Part shown: positions 10,430 through 23,700 of the stretch, one piece after another | Layout: each line of letters starts with the position of its first letter | Position numbering within the stretch: position 1 is the stretch's first letter | Assembly: GCA_024699855.1 (NCBI GenBank) | Contig: JAMPIQ010000001.1 | Coordinates: forward strand, 3,782,001-3,846,000 | Length of the DNA stretch: 64,000 bases | Direction: 5' to 3' | From: Aphelenchoides besseyi | Lineage: Eukaryota > Nematoda > Chromadorea > Rhabditida > Aphelenchoididae | Program-made: the position numbers and the translations under genes | Notes under the pieces: model-generated | What the model saw: the letters and a program-made list of their open reading frames with translations, nothing else | Database searches by the model: none | What the model was told of the DNA's origin: nothing

Positions 10430-12616
10430 ATGGAAGAATACGATGTTCCCAAAACTGTTAATCCCGATGATGCAGTACTTCGGCTTATGGCGACCGCTGA
10501 GGTTTTTCGACTTCGTCGACCCCCAAAGTACAAATTGGCGATCAAGATGCTTTTGGTAAGCGACTATTTTGTGCAAGAATAAGATGGTTTTAAGGCTGCC
10601 CACAAGATCCCATGTTCTACGGAACTGTCCGCTCGTTTGAAGTTTGAAATTGGTAAAATGCTGTGGTATTATACCAAAAATACACGATTAGCTCGTTTGC
10701 ATTTGGAATTGGCGGTAAACTCAATGGTTAATGTCGTATTGAAGTTCCTGTTTAGTACAAACAAATGAAAGAAATTGGCGAATCGATGTCCGTTCTTCGA
10801 CTCCAAACGATTTGTTTGATTGGAGAGATTTTCGTTGAAGAGCGACGTTACGAACTTCTTCGGGGACTTTTGGCGAGTGAGTTGAAAGCGTCGAAAAACT
10901 TTCCGGAAATCCACGCAAAAATCTTGTTTCTATTTGCCGTAGGTTGAAAATCTAACTGTAAGTTATTGTCTAAATATGTTAAGGACATTTACATCAAAAT
11001 GAAGGATTTCGACAAAGCGTTGGAGGTTGTGAAACAGGCGATCGCATTTTTCTCTCGTTTACAGAAAACAGTAATCGTCTGCTACTTTTTGCTGATCAAA
11101 TGCTTGGTAAGTCTGTTCAATGGACTATAATCAACTCGACATATCAGATCTATTCGGTTCAATCGGGATTGTGCCAAAGCGAACTGGGGGCCAGTGTAAC
11201 CGAGTTAAGCGAACTTCTTAACGGAGTACCACAAGATGTTCCGGCCCTTCAAGACATTCGTGCATTTTGCTATTCGATTCAATTGTCCTTTTTCTTGTCT
11301 GCTGGATTTGTGAGTTCGATTTATCCAAAAATTGTTTAATCAAACTTTGTAGTTCAAACACTCCAAACTTTGTTTACGTCAATTACACGTAACTGTACAG
11401 TTGGCGTCGAAGAAGGAACAAGAAACAGCTCCGCATTTTCGTTGGTTATCTTCGGAGATGTTGACTGCAGTTGCCTATGTGCTCACCGTATTAACAAACA
11501 TTCAATTCAACAATATGGATCGCGCAAAACGCTACTTTCAAACCACAGTTAAACATTTTGAGAGTCTTCGACAGGTTTGGCATCGATCGAATTGGCCAAT
11601 CATCGAGAAACGTCAAGAAGAGTTCGCAAATCGATTGGAAATTTTGGTTTACGAAGCAATTGCTCCCACTTATTTGATTATTGGACATCCGAAAGATTGC
11701 ATCAGTTATGTGAGTTGATTGTCACTATATTCTCAAGTAAGTGTTCGTTTTAGATACAGCAAATGCGAGAGTTGACCTCAAAAAGTTCGTATCTCGTTCA
11801 AGACTTCAAACCTCAGATTCATTGTCTTTTGGTAAACAAACTGGTGAATTCAGGGATAAGCTCGAAATATTACAGGGAATGTACGCGACGTATTTCCGAC
11901 AATATGAAGATGCTGAAGCTCACTATGAAATCAGTGCTCAGGTAAAAAGGCTAAATGAGACTCTTAATCTTGTGTTATTTAAGTTGTCGAACGACTTGGA
12001 ATTGAAGTTGTTCAGTTATCTCAGTTTAAGTGTTCTTCATTTGTGTGCCGGAAAAACGGTCGGATTCTACGAAATCTACGAGAAGATCACGCCGCTTCAA
12101 ACACATGCGCAGAACATGCGAGCACTGGGTTTGTTCGTGAATGCACTACAAACATTTTTGCACAATCGATTCGAAGACTCCAAGTCAGTTTTCTCGCAGA
12201 TAAGAGCCCAGTTATCAGTGTTTTCAGGAACTATATCGCACAGAGTTTGAACATTTCACGTGACGAAGATATCGGACGCTTACAAGCGTTGTCTTTATTG
12301 TTGCTTTCGACATTACTGAAAGCAGGAGATGAGGATACGTTAACTACAGGAATCAACTGGGCGCAGAAATTGGACGATCTTTCACTTCAATTGTGGGGTA
12401 GTAAACAGAAAATCGGTTTGTTCGAACTATCCATTGATTTCAGTCTATGTATTTTCAGAGTTCTACAAACGAAGTAACAATCAAACAAAAGTTGCGGAAA
12501 CAACAACGGAAATGGAGAATCTGCAGATCAAATTGAAAGACGGACGAGATCAGGCCTTAGCTCTTCCAACACATCAATTGGTAAAAGCAAGTTTACGTAC
12601 CGAATCATATTCTTGA
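10430..12616 (+). CDS. mau-2: MAU2/SCC4 sister chromatid cohesion factor
   Basis: TPR-like partner of NIPBL/SCC2 in the cohesin loader. It starts MEEYDVPKTVNPDDAVLRLM at the ATG at 10430. Many small exons carry the family's helical repeats: LARLHLELA..MKEIGES, LKASKNFPEIHAKILFLFAD, ALEVVKQAIAFFSRLQ, and FKHSKLCLRQLHVTVQ followed by FRWLSSEMLTAVAYVLTVL. Later exons hold EDAEAHYEISAQ, then YRTEFEHFTRDEDIGRLQAL, then SLLLLSTLLKAGDEDTL, then the C-terminal block WAQKLDDLSLQLWGSKQ. The order matches vertebrate MAU2 from end to end; the product is roughly family length. It is convergent with NOL9, only 138 bp between stops. Confidence 0.9.
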
Positions 12617-12754
12617 TTCATTATATTTATTTGTCTTACGAGATCTCGTAATTTGTAATAAATTTACAAAACAGTAACAATGTAAATTAACAACAACGGG
12701 CTTTTGCCTTTGAAAACAAGTGAAGAAATTTGAATTCAAAATCAATTGGGATTC

Positions 12755-15041
12755 TCACAACGAGTTCGAATTGTTCGACTTCTTGGTTGGAGGTTCGAAA
12801 TGCTGTCCATTCTGATTGAGACGTTTTGCCTGATTGTTGTTTGCAATAACTCGTTGCTTTCGGTACTGCGTGTTGTTTTGTAGTCGCGTCTGTAGAGCTG
12901 TGATGACTCGGTTCTGATCGCGGACCATTTGGTTGTATTCCTCGGGTGTTCGGGTCTGCGCGACGTACGGACTTGGTCGGGAATCCTGAAGGTGTGGAAG
13001 TGAAATTATTGTCAAGAGATAAGCTACAGGTAAGTAATTCTTACCCTTGTAGACCAACGCCACTTACATCCCTGTCGAACAAGTATTGTGGAGTGTAGAG
13101 TCCGTGGGGAACAACAAACAGCTGAATCTTCGAACACATTTCGGTGGCCATTGGAGTGATCAGATAGAAAACTCGTTTCTCTGGCGAAATTGCGCGTATT
13201 AGTCCAAAACCAAAACACGCGAATGCCATCGATTTTCGTTCATCCGAACACGCCAAAATACGCGGCAACGTTGAATCGTTGCACATATTTCGAACTTTGA
13301 GTTTCTACAAAAAAGACAATCAATCGTTGTATTCGATGTCTTACCGATTTTTCATCGTCTGATTCATAGCTACATAACGCGACAATTGAACAGTTCAATG
13401 CGCTGAAGATAAAATTATCCTTCACCGGTTGGCGGTCTCGATTGAAAAACAATTGGATGTTGTCGAATGACACTTGATAAGCAAACACATTGGCCAAAGT
13501 TCGCTCTGGAGTTGGTACTCCGAAACGACGATCGTTGAGACAGTTCGCGAAATAACCGGCAATTGCAAGGTCTCGTGCCATTCGTGCATTGATTTCGCGA
13601 CTCGTTTGTTCACTAGAAGATTGCCGTCAATACAGATATCAACTCATCTCTTACTTGATGCGAGGTAGAACCGTGTAGTCGTAAAAATGTTGGGTTGTAG
13701 AAATCTGCGAAATCTCGAAACTACTCTTTGCTTGATCGACCTTCAGGTTGATGACCGTACTTGGACAAATTCCTTCTAACAACTCTTGCATAATTTCCAA
13801 ACCCACTCCTAAACGAGCAAAAGCTAAGCAATAGAAGCAACTTGTTATTTACCTTCAACCCATCCATGACTGTTGACGACCAAAACCGAGTTTTCATCAC
13901 TAATTTCAGTGTATTTCTTGAACAAGCGAAGAACACTATCGACGTAGAGTTGAACGTAATTTCCGGGACTAATCGTTCCCAAACAGATAGTCGATTTAAA
14001 AGTGCAGAGTTGATGTAAAAATGTTGGAGCTGAAATGCTAATGAGCAAATTGAGTTCGTCTCATTTACTTACTCAATATCGGCTTATCAATTCGCACCAA
14101 TGACACACAACCGGGTGGTGTGAATTCTGTCTGTCCAATGTCGGTGTCCAAGAAATAAACCGTCTTTCCTCTAAAACCAAGATTAGTAAGTTCTTATGCA
14201 TTTCAATATTACTGTGAATGATATCGATTCGACATGTAACGGTTCATAGTCGATTTTCCAGCGCCCTTACAGCCGGTAATCATAATGATGTTGTTTCTGA
14301 AAAAAACGAAAAATTAAAAGAGTTCAACTCATTTTACAAGGTGCACGCATAGTCCATTGCATTGTGAATGATTTCATCGTTTGGAAGATAAGGTGGAATC
14401 GTTTCGATACGATTCTCCAATTTGATGCCTTTAACCACGTAGCAATTTCCACCAACATGCAGCCACTTGAATTTTTCCAACGGTTTTGTGAACTGAAATT
14501 CATAGAACTGCCTTCTATCTTATTTTACTTACATTGCCAAATCGTTGCAATAGATACTGAATAGCAGTGTTCAGACTCGCATCAATGAGAAGAACGGCCG
14601 AGAAGTTCATGACGTGATTCAAATCGCGTTCGTTGTATTCCAAAATCTTTTCGATTCGATTGTAAAAGAGCGGTTGATTGGAGCTAATGGAATCAGCGTT
14701 CGTCGGAACAAAATGAAGCTGAAGACCAGAACAAATGTGTCGAACAAAGCCGCAAACTTACTGGGATCTGCGATTTGTTGTGAACACCAAGCGAAACAAA
14801 ACGATTCTCGTCGAATTCCGTAGACTCTTGAGTGAATCCGGCAACCGTTACAGCGCCGTAAAGACATTGAAATCGAAATGCTCCGGCCAAGTGAATACCA
14901 TCGGGTGGAACGAAAAGCAGATGATACTCGGGTTTAACACACTGGATCACGGATCGTCCCGTGCTGAAAAGATGGAAATGAAAAGAAAACCGCGAACAAA
15001 ACTCACTCCAACATCACTTGAACAAATTCTTCTTCGTCCAT
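12755..15041 (-). CDS. nol9: NOL9-type polynucleotide 5'-hydroxyl kinase
   Basis: Nucleolar RNA kinase of the Clp1/Grc3 family, needed for pre-rRNA ITS2 processing. The start at 15041 reads MDEEEFVQVMLDTGRS. The N-terminal beta domain has FQCLYGAVTVAGF. The kinase core carries a clear P-loop, NNIIMITGCKGAGKSTMNRY, at about 14290-14220. It continues with YFLDTDIGQTEFTPPGCVSL, PTFLHQLCTFKSTICLG, SVLVVNSHGWVEG, then VGLEIMQELLEGICPS. The C-terminal domain has CFGFGLIRAISPEKRVFYLI, typical of NOL9 rather than CLP1. A basic polar tail of about 80 residues ends NNSNSL. All introns are short. Catalytic motifs (Walker A, DTDIGQ Walker B-like) look intact. Confidence 0.9.
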
Positions 15042-15712
15042 TAGAACAACAAAAAAATCTGTTGCCAACAAAAAGAAGAACTAAAAGAGCAAAACGACAA
15101 AAAAAGCTCGAATAGAAATCGTTTTGTTCCGAACACGAAATTGGCATCAACGACATGTGAGAAGTTGTGTCGTGGAGCGAACGATCGGTGTTTAGACGTC
15201 TGTTTGGTCGATTGAATAGCTAACGGATTACCATTTTTCAATGATTTCTGTTATTTCTAATGCATTCGATTTGCACTAGTGATCAGTTTGTTCATGGCCA
15301 TTGATCCATTTCATTGATTGAGTAGTTGCTTATGATTCCTCTTTTCAACTTCCGTTTATTGTGATCAATTTACATCGTTAAAGTGCGAGACGACGGCCGT
15401 AGGGTGGAAACCACGTAGCAAATCGACGTGCGAAGAGACACCGCAAAAAACGTTTTCAATAGAAAGCGAATTGATTCACTTTCATTTGATTTGGAATCAC
15501 GTCAAATTGCGCGGTTGTGCTTATCGTTCACGTTCATCTTTTGGTCTTCGCGACTGCTGCTTTCAACTGATGTCTCATCGCAGGACTTAAACGCGTTTTT
15601 TATTCGTTGATTTTGAAATCGAAAAAACTGATTTGTTGTTGCAACGTCATTTTGGCAGTTTCAGTTAATGTTCGATTTGTATCGTTTGAACTGCTAAATC
15701 TGAATTCAGTTC
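15042..15712. other. intergenic, divergent promoters of NOL9 and PRA1
   Basis: No supported coding frame. It separates the NOL9 start (-) from the PRA1 start (+). Confidence 0.4.
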
Positions 15713-16591
15713 ATGACTGTGCCATTCGTGCCATCCAACGAGTATCCGAACTTATCGGACGCCAACAATTCAGGTGAGCAGTCATTCAATTGTTTATAGT
15801 CGGTGTTATCGTTGTGTTTCTTCAGAAAAACCGACGATGATGAACGACAATCCGGAGAAGTCGTCCAATAACCCAACGTGGTTCTCGACTTTTGCTGGCG
15901 CTCCACAAAGCGATCTGCCTCCAAATGGCAACGGAACAGCAGCTCAGAACGCAGCAGCATGGATTGGGGCTCGTAAAGCTGGATTGAAACCGTGGAGTGA
16001 ATTTTTTAATACTAAAAAGTTCAACGTTCCATCTTCCACCAACTTCATGAGTCGTCTGCAATACAATCTTTCATATTTCTTCTCCAACTATCTTTGCGTT
16101 TTCATTGTGTTGCTGGTCAGTTTAAATCTTCTCAACTCTTTAAAATCTGTTTTTAGATTTACTGCGTCTTAACATCGTTTGTATTGTTGTTGACGGTTAT
16201 TGCCTTAGGAGGATTGTTCTATTCGATTCGTCAACGAACTTCAAAAGGACCGGTCGTAATTAGTGGCCAAGAATTAAGTGACAATATTTTCACACTAATC
16301 CTAATCGAATTTTTAGGTGCCCGCAAGTCTTCTGTACACTTTAGCGTTGGTCATCTGCATTCCGTTATTTGCGATCGCTGACGGTATAATCGATTCATGT
16401 CAAGCTTTTAACTCATTGTCTATTTTAGTTGGTCAAGTTGTCTATTGGGTCTTTGGCAGCTCCGTTCTCGTAATCTTTCTCCATTCTGTTCTCTACGACG
16501 GCGAAGAATTGCCTGGACAAGAATTCGTAAGTTGAACTCCAACAACAATCTGTTCATTGTTGCAATTTAGGAAGTTGTCACCGTGGCTTAA
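15713..16591 (+). CDS. PRA1 family protein (prenylated Rab acceptor)
   Basis: Small membrane protein that binds prenylated Rab GTPases and acts in ER-Golgi-endosome traffic. It starts at ATG 15713 (MTVPFVPSNEYPNLSD) and has several exons with 40-50 nt introns. The cytosolic N-terminus is Asn/Ser-rich, then come the diagnostic ARKAGLKPWSEFFNTKKFNV and SRLQYNLSYFFSNYLCVF, then two hairpin membrane regions: one around YCVLTSFVLLLTVIALGGLF, the other around LLYTLALVICIPLFAIAD and WVFGSSVLVIFLHSVLYD. The C-terminus ends FEVVTVA, a valine-rich export-type tail as in mammalian RABAC1. Length of about 200 residues fits the family. Confidence 0.88.
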
Positions 16592-17770
16592 TTCCCCTTC
16601 TAGCGGTTACCAGCATCATATATCCAGTTATAAACGAGTTCTACAATTTCATGTAAATACGAAATCCTCGGTGTGGTAATTTATTACGTCTTCTGTTCAC
16701 GTCGAATAAACTGTCCGCGTAATTGTCAACTGAATAGATATCATACAGAACTCGTTTGTTATGCTCATTGAAAAAAGAGGCCCAACGACTCGTGGCGAAA
16801 AACGGCGCCGACTTCTGCCACGAGAGATCTCCAATTCCATTTCGAGAATTGAAATTAGAAACGAGAAGTGCGGGTATTAAAAGTGGTCGACGGCCATTTG
16901 TTGAGGTGCCCAACTGTCATTTCGACACTTTTTTTGCCATTTGAAAGGTTGAGTGCGGACTTTCTCGTCACCACCAAAATCGCGTCTCTCCCGGCCGCTC
17001 CTCTCGTCGTCTCTCCACGCGCAACAGCGAATTCGGACGTCCAGCTTTTTGCGATGGACCGCGATTTTACCAAATTTGTGGCAAAAACGTTTCTATTCGC
17101 GGAGCTCGAACGTGTGGACGTTTTTTGCAGATAAATTACCCTCAAATTACTTTCTTTCCTACTGCGTGGCTGTAAACATGATTAATATTAATGTCCCCCC
17201 ACTCCTCTGCACATAGCAAGTCGCTTCTCGTTTAATATGCGGCCTGGAAACTGACCTTTTTTCTTGTCCATTGCGCTCATCATCATGCATTTTTTTTGCG
17301 TTGAGTTCTCCGTTTGTCATAAAGCGACTTTGCCGTTGTAACGAGCGTTTGCTCCCGCACTTTTTGACGGAGCGTTCCATCGCCGTCGGATTGGTTTGTT
17401 TTTTCCGCTGCTCGAGACATTTTATACCCTGAGGCTGCTGCTCATTCCGCGCGCTCGCCTTCTCCTTCGCCGTTTTTCTTAATCGAGTTTCCCACCCAAA
17501 ACAAACCCTCCAAGTGCTGTTTTATTGCGTGGCGCGACTCGACGTCCGGCCATCGATTTGGCCCTTTTTCGTTTCTCTTTCTTCATTAGGCGGATGCCAT
17601 CGTCCATATCAAATTCGGAGCACACGACCGCGTTTTGCGCACTCCGTTAATCCTCTTGTTTTATTCACTCGGTTTCAGAATTCCGACTTCGATCGGTTAG
17701 CTTGACCTTTGAGTGTTGTGGTCTCAGAATGCCATCAATCTTCTAGTGTTGAAGAACTTCACCGAACCAA
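16592..17770. other. intergenic/upstream region of LIN-10
   Basis: No supported gene. 17400-17600 is pyrimidine-rich and probably belongs to the LIN-10 promoter or leader. Confidence 0.35.
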
Positions 17771-20700
17771 ATGACGACAACATCCAACGGCTCTTTGCCG
17801 TCAACGTCCTCCGATTCCGGAAACTCGACGGCACCAAGTAAAAACTTCCAATCAACCAATTCGTATCGTAATGTTTAGGTTCTCACAACTCCAATTTTCA
17901 AAACTTTCCCGGTTCTGCACCCTTTTTTGCTAATCCTTTTATGGCCCCATTCATGCCGCAACAACCAGTTGAACTCGACGGACGATCTTCAATTTCACCG
18001 ACTTCCTCTCCTTCGCCTCATGATTTAAATGGAGTGCCGAGAAATGAGTTTCGAGTTAACCCACTAACCGGTGGTTATTTTCTTTCGCCTGCACAATATC
18101 AACAGATGATGCAAGACCATTTTATGAATCTGATGATTTCCGCATCAACTGCAGATTCTTCCGCAATCCAAAAACCCAAAGATCTTTCCGCAATGGTACG
18201 TTTTATGATTTCATAATTGAGCTTCAATAGGTTAATTGAAAAAATCGCAAATTCGGAACCTAACATTGCACTCGAACTCTAATTGCGTTTTAGACTACAA
18301 ACCCGAATGTGTCCGATTTGCTGACCAATGGCTCCGCTTTTCCTGCACCCGTGAATCAGACGTTGAGATCGAATGCGCCGAACAGTTCACCTTCGGCTGC
18401 TGACCAATCCACGTCTTCGTGTTCGACGTTTGAAACATTTGGGAACTTTGTCGGTTCAGGCAAGTCTTTTCTCACTATCTTTACATTATGTAAACAAAAA
18501 TCTTCGGATCTACACCCTAATCTTCTCGGAGTGTTCTATTCGTCATTTCGGGACCTTTCTGTTGTATTCATCGCTCGCGCGTTTTGTCTCCGTGATTCGC
18601 TTGAGCGGCTCTTTTGCTCATCTCGCGCCGCATGATCAACAAACGAAAATTTTTGGGTTAAACACGTGGTAATGGGAAATTGCGGTTTTTGAGTTCTTGC
18701 AAGTCGAGAGTTCGTTTCTATGCAAATTCGAATCTTTGGCCTCAAACTTCCTTGGTTGCTATTCAACCACACGCAATTAACCTTTTAGTTTTCGTCTTTG
18801 CGATTGCAATGGACAGGAAATCGAAAGATAAGATAACATCGTTCGAGGCATGTATGTCTTTTTTGGAGCCATCTTTTCGTTGAATGTCAATCGATTGGCA
18901 ATTTTAAAACTTTAGGAGCTTGGTTGATTCAATTGTTTGCATTTTACTTATTTTTTTGGTTCTTTTTCCTTCATGACTCACTGATCATAAGAACGAATAG
19001 AGGACCCTCGATTCGCTCATTCGACTCGTGGAAATTTAAATCTCCTGCATTATATTACTCGTGGTAAATCAGCTTTCTGCGCTCGTTGTTGTTTACCTGT
19101 TCCTTCTCGGAATGTTGTAAAAAAAGCAAGTTGCTACGACCAACACTTTCATGGTTCGTATGCCGTCGCTCTCTTCATAGCAGCCGCTTCTCTCGACATT
19201 CTTCATTGTATCGTCGCTTTGGTTTTGCCATTGGCCCAACGCTTTTTGCTCAAAGGTCCATCCACTCGTCCTTCCGTTTGGGCTTATCGTCTTCGTTGTC
19301 CTGCGGCCAAAACGTGCCGCTCGTCGTCGGGTTTCTCTGCGCGGTTTTTCCGTTCCAAGAGCGCTCGTCAAGTGATGAGTTCGATTTTCCCTTTTTGGCC
19401 ATTTTTCTTCTACTTCAGCACATCCGCCCCACTTTTGTTCAACGACCATTGACTCTCCGTTCAAAACATCAAACCCTAAACTATCGACTGTTTTCCCGTC
19501 TGTCAATCGCTTTGAATTTTACGATTTTCGATTGACAGTTCGCTTCGAGTTTCCGTTTTTTATCGTTTTTCAGTATCACTTACCGTCTAGTTATGAGAAA
19601 TCATTGCGTGTTCTGTTTATGTGACTAGTAGTCTCGTGTTTTTGTTGGATTAGCACGTCCAATTGCCACCGTCGAGTTTTCATTTCGTCTTGTGGTGTTC
19701 ATTCTTTTTGGTTTCATGACAAGATCTCCTTTTTCGTTTATTACTCTTTCCTCCATGAGGTCCGAGGGTTTGCTCCACTTGAACGCTCGCACTTTGTCTT
19801 CTGCTCACGACATCTGCTGCCTTTTGCAAATCGGTCGGATGTTAATTGGGAACAGAAAATTGTGCAAGGAACTAATCGTATTGATTGTCTCGCACAAGAA
19901 TTCATGTCATTTGTATAATCTCGTCGTAGGAAGACATGTTCACTCTGCGACTAATTTTGTTCGACTACTCAGTCTTTCGAATTTTAATCGTCGTATCGGG
20001 AATTTCAAACGTCCGCTTTCAAATTGAATTCGTTTTCTCGTTGCAATTACGTTCCAAACAATTTCCATTTTGATTCTTTAGATGTGCTTGATGCCCCTTC
20101 GTTTGTAATGACGTCGGCAAATGTTGAGAATGCCGAAGCTGAAGGGCGAGATTCACCGCCCCTTTCGTCCAATTCCCCTCTTACAGCCAAAGATGCGAGT
20201 CCGACCAGTGAGTTAACACCGCGCTCAGGAACACCTCCACCATCCGACACTGTCGATGATCAGTCGAATCTCAGCAAATCCAACGAAAAAACCGAAACAA
20301 AAGGAACGGAGCCGGAAACTGAGCCATCAACTTCGGTGACCAATGAAGTGAACGCGGAAGAAAAAGTCGAAACGAAAACACCACAATCGACTTCTGTTTC
20401 GGAGAGTCCAGTTGTGTCATCGTCAACAAAAAAAGCGATTGATGACTCCAAACGGCCAATGAATCCGAATGCCGTTCCACCACAACCGGCAAAGAAACCG
20501 ACGGCCAATCCCGACGAAAAGACTACCGAACTGATACGAAAACAGATGAATGAAATCGAGAAACAAATTAAACGGCAAATGCAAAACAAAAATATTAGAA
20601 AGGTAAGTGAAAACCGGAGATTCTTTCCGAACTTCTCTAACAAAACGCACGATACCGTTTTTAACCTTTGCACTTTGCTTTCGGTTTCTTTGGCTATGCG

Positions 20701-23700
20701 GAAATTTTCAGATGGACGAAGCAGAACTGATGCAGTTACTCAACGATCGTGGATTCGGCAATTTCGTTGATGCAAATGGAACTCAAACAGACAGCAACGA
20801 CGTAAGTCTAACACATGAGGTTTAAGTTTGCTTCTTAGTCCCTGCTTTTTTCTGTTTTAACGTTGAATTCGAAAGCATTTAAAGGTATGAAGCCATGATT
20901 AAAACTTCTGAAAATGGAGTGTGCTTCTACTTCTTTTTTTATCGAACTGATGCCCTTGGTGAAAGAATAAGATCAACTTTATGTTCTGGTTTCAGAGCGG
21001 TTTACCATATCGTCTTCCTCAAACCGAAACCCAACAACCGCCGAAACCAACGTTAGAACAATTGCGCTCATCGTTTAGTCCGCCCGATGAAAGACCCGCA
21101 GTTGATGCTAACGGATTCAATTTTGGATCAACGGCTACGGGCAACGGATTGGGATTACATGGTCCAGCAGCTTTTGCTACGAACGCCGTAATGCCCCAAG
21201 GAATGTCTCCTATGGGTTTTCAGTCGCAGCCGATGATGAATGGCAATTACACGACGACTGTCCCCGCTCAGCAGTCTTTGCAACAACCATCACTTTCGTT
21301 CGGTACATCAAACGGTACGATTTCTGCCCAGCCAATGAGTGTAAACGGTACAAATTCATCACCCGCATTTCCGGCTTATAACGGTGGTGCTCAGTACTTT
21401 GGTCATATGCCGGCCTTTGCTCCTTCAATCACACCTGAGGTTTGTCTGGTTCATAAATCAAGACTAAGGGTTTTGGCTTAGATAGCCGCGGTTTTACTCC
21501 AACAACTTCAACAACAAAATCCCGCTCTCCTTCAGAATCTTATCGGACAACATCATTTCGCTAATGCACCGGCAATGAATGGCGATCCCACGTCAACTGA
21601 ACCGACATTCGGAAACGGAGACAATGCGGTGAAAAATACTTCGACGGTTGTTCCTGTTGCAGCGTCGAGTATTCCTGCACCTCCCGCACCTCAAAATCTC
21701 ATCAATCGTCGTGCCGATGTAAATGTTCCTTCAACTTCGAAACGTCCGAGTGCATCGCATTCCGAAAACGGATGGCCATTAACCACAACCTCCGACTCGT
21801 TGGATCAGCAGCCGCAAAATGAAAACAAAGAAAATGGAAGTCAAGAGCCGGTTTGGGTTATGCGTGAAACATTCCTAAAGCGGCAACAACGTGAACAACA
21901 ACGAAACAAACAGCTTCTAGACGGACAGAATGGAAGTTTGGCAGAATCTGATCGTAAGTGTTGGTTATATGGTGGTTAATTTCGAAGTAATTATTTCAGC
22001 AATTCCTTCAACTGCACAACAACCAGTGGACGAAACTGAGGAAGAAGAAACGGATAAACTTCTCAAAAAAGATCCCAACGAAGCTGTTGAAGAGGCTGTA
22101 AGACAACGGAAAGGAAGCAATAAAAAAGAAAGTAAGTTATCTGCTGAAATCATTTCAATCCAAAAGTATCACGGACCGCAGAAGTGAAAATCACGGCACA
22201 TATTTGTTTTTAATTATTTTTCTTTTTACTGCACTGAATCCTAAATTTGAAAATACTAATAGTAAGTTCTTTGTTAATGTTCATACGCTTATAAGCGTTT
22301 TCATGTCGTGAATGAAATCGTAGTGCACGTTACATAACTCAATGGTTGTGACCACGTAGTTTTGGCCAAAGAGCTTCAAATTCTATTTGATTGGGTTTTC
22401 ATTGCGCCGACATTTGACGTAGATTGAAGTGGAAGGTTGTACACTTTGCCTGTGGTCCGTGACAGTTCTGTTGGGCTTCAGCGATAAGATCGTTTTGTTG
22501 TTTAAGTGAATTTGTTCGATTTCAGCGATCGTTCACGAACCTGCAGTTCTGATCGAAGGCGTTCTGTTTCGAGCTCGTTATCTCGGTTCCACGCAGTTGG
22601 CAAGCGATGGAAGAGCAACGAAAGCAAGTCGAATGGCCCAAGCACAAGAAGCTGTAGCAAGAGTGAAGGTACACAGAAAAATTTGAAGAGTTTATTCTTG
22701 TTTCTTATAGGCGCCCGATGGAGATGCACAGCCGAGCACCGAAATCGATTTGTTCATTTCCACACAAAAGATTATGGGTATGTTATTCGATCGTTCCAAT
22801 TCATAACAAGTGAATTTAGTTCTTTGTGTCGAATTACAAGTAAGTTCACCATCATATTGCGGTGTTTGAGCTTAAATGGCACAATTTGAAACTGTCGGTC
22901 AATTTCTGTCATTTGTTGACGAAATTGACTGTCATTTTGAAAGCAAAGTGCTGAATAACAAAATTTTGGATTTGCTTTTTGTCAATCAATGTTTCGGCTT
23001 ATTTTGATTTTCGGTTGGTTTTTAAAATACCATCCTTTTGGCGTCTGCGTATTATCCCAAACAAGTCAACCTCATGTCCTTAAGTTCCACAATTCCCGTC
23101 TATTTGAATGAATGGTTCGATTGAAGTTGAGTGATCGCTTTAAAACGATCGGAAGATCAAATTGAAAACAATAACAATAGGGCGAGATGTTAGGGATTAA
23201 CAAATAAAAATCTTTTGATTGCTTGGAGTGTGAATGAGATGTTGAGTGTGCTTAAACTGGGATTTCACAAAACGGTTCTTTACAAACTAAAACTTAAATT
23301 GACTTTTGTGCATAGTTGTTGCAGACGTGTATTATTTTCGTTTTAGAGGATATCGGAGACTGATGTTCGACAGGCAAGTTTATTCCGAAAATTGAAGGCT
23401 TATGTTTGTGTTACTTTTTCCTAACAACCATTTTATTTCTGTATGTTGTTAGTTGAGTGAGTTGAAACTTATCGGTTAACACTTTTCGTTCTTTCTATGC
23501 GTTTCGATTACTTTTAACAAAAAGCGTATTTCCGCGTGTTCTCATTAACTACAAACATAAATATCGTGCTGTGCTTCGTCTTCTTTCATTTCCATGTGTT
23601 TGAGAAGTTTTTAACTTGCAGCTATTGTGTAGCTTTGATTTCATACGATGTTTATTGATAATGAGCATTGTTTAGGACATACTCATGGATCACGCGCTGA

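Noticed and set aside
19086..19535. Overlapping long frames on both strands inside LIN-10 intron 3
   Set aside because: Ser/Arg/Phe-rich plus frame and an Arg/Thr-rich minus frame look like random translations of pyrimidine-rich DNA; no signal peptide, domain or splice context.
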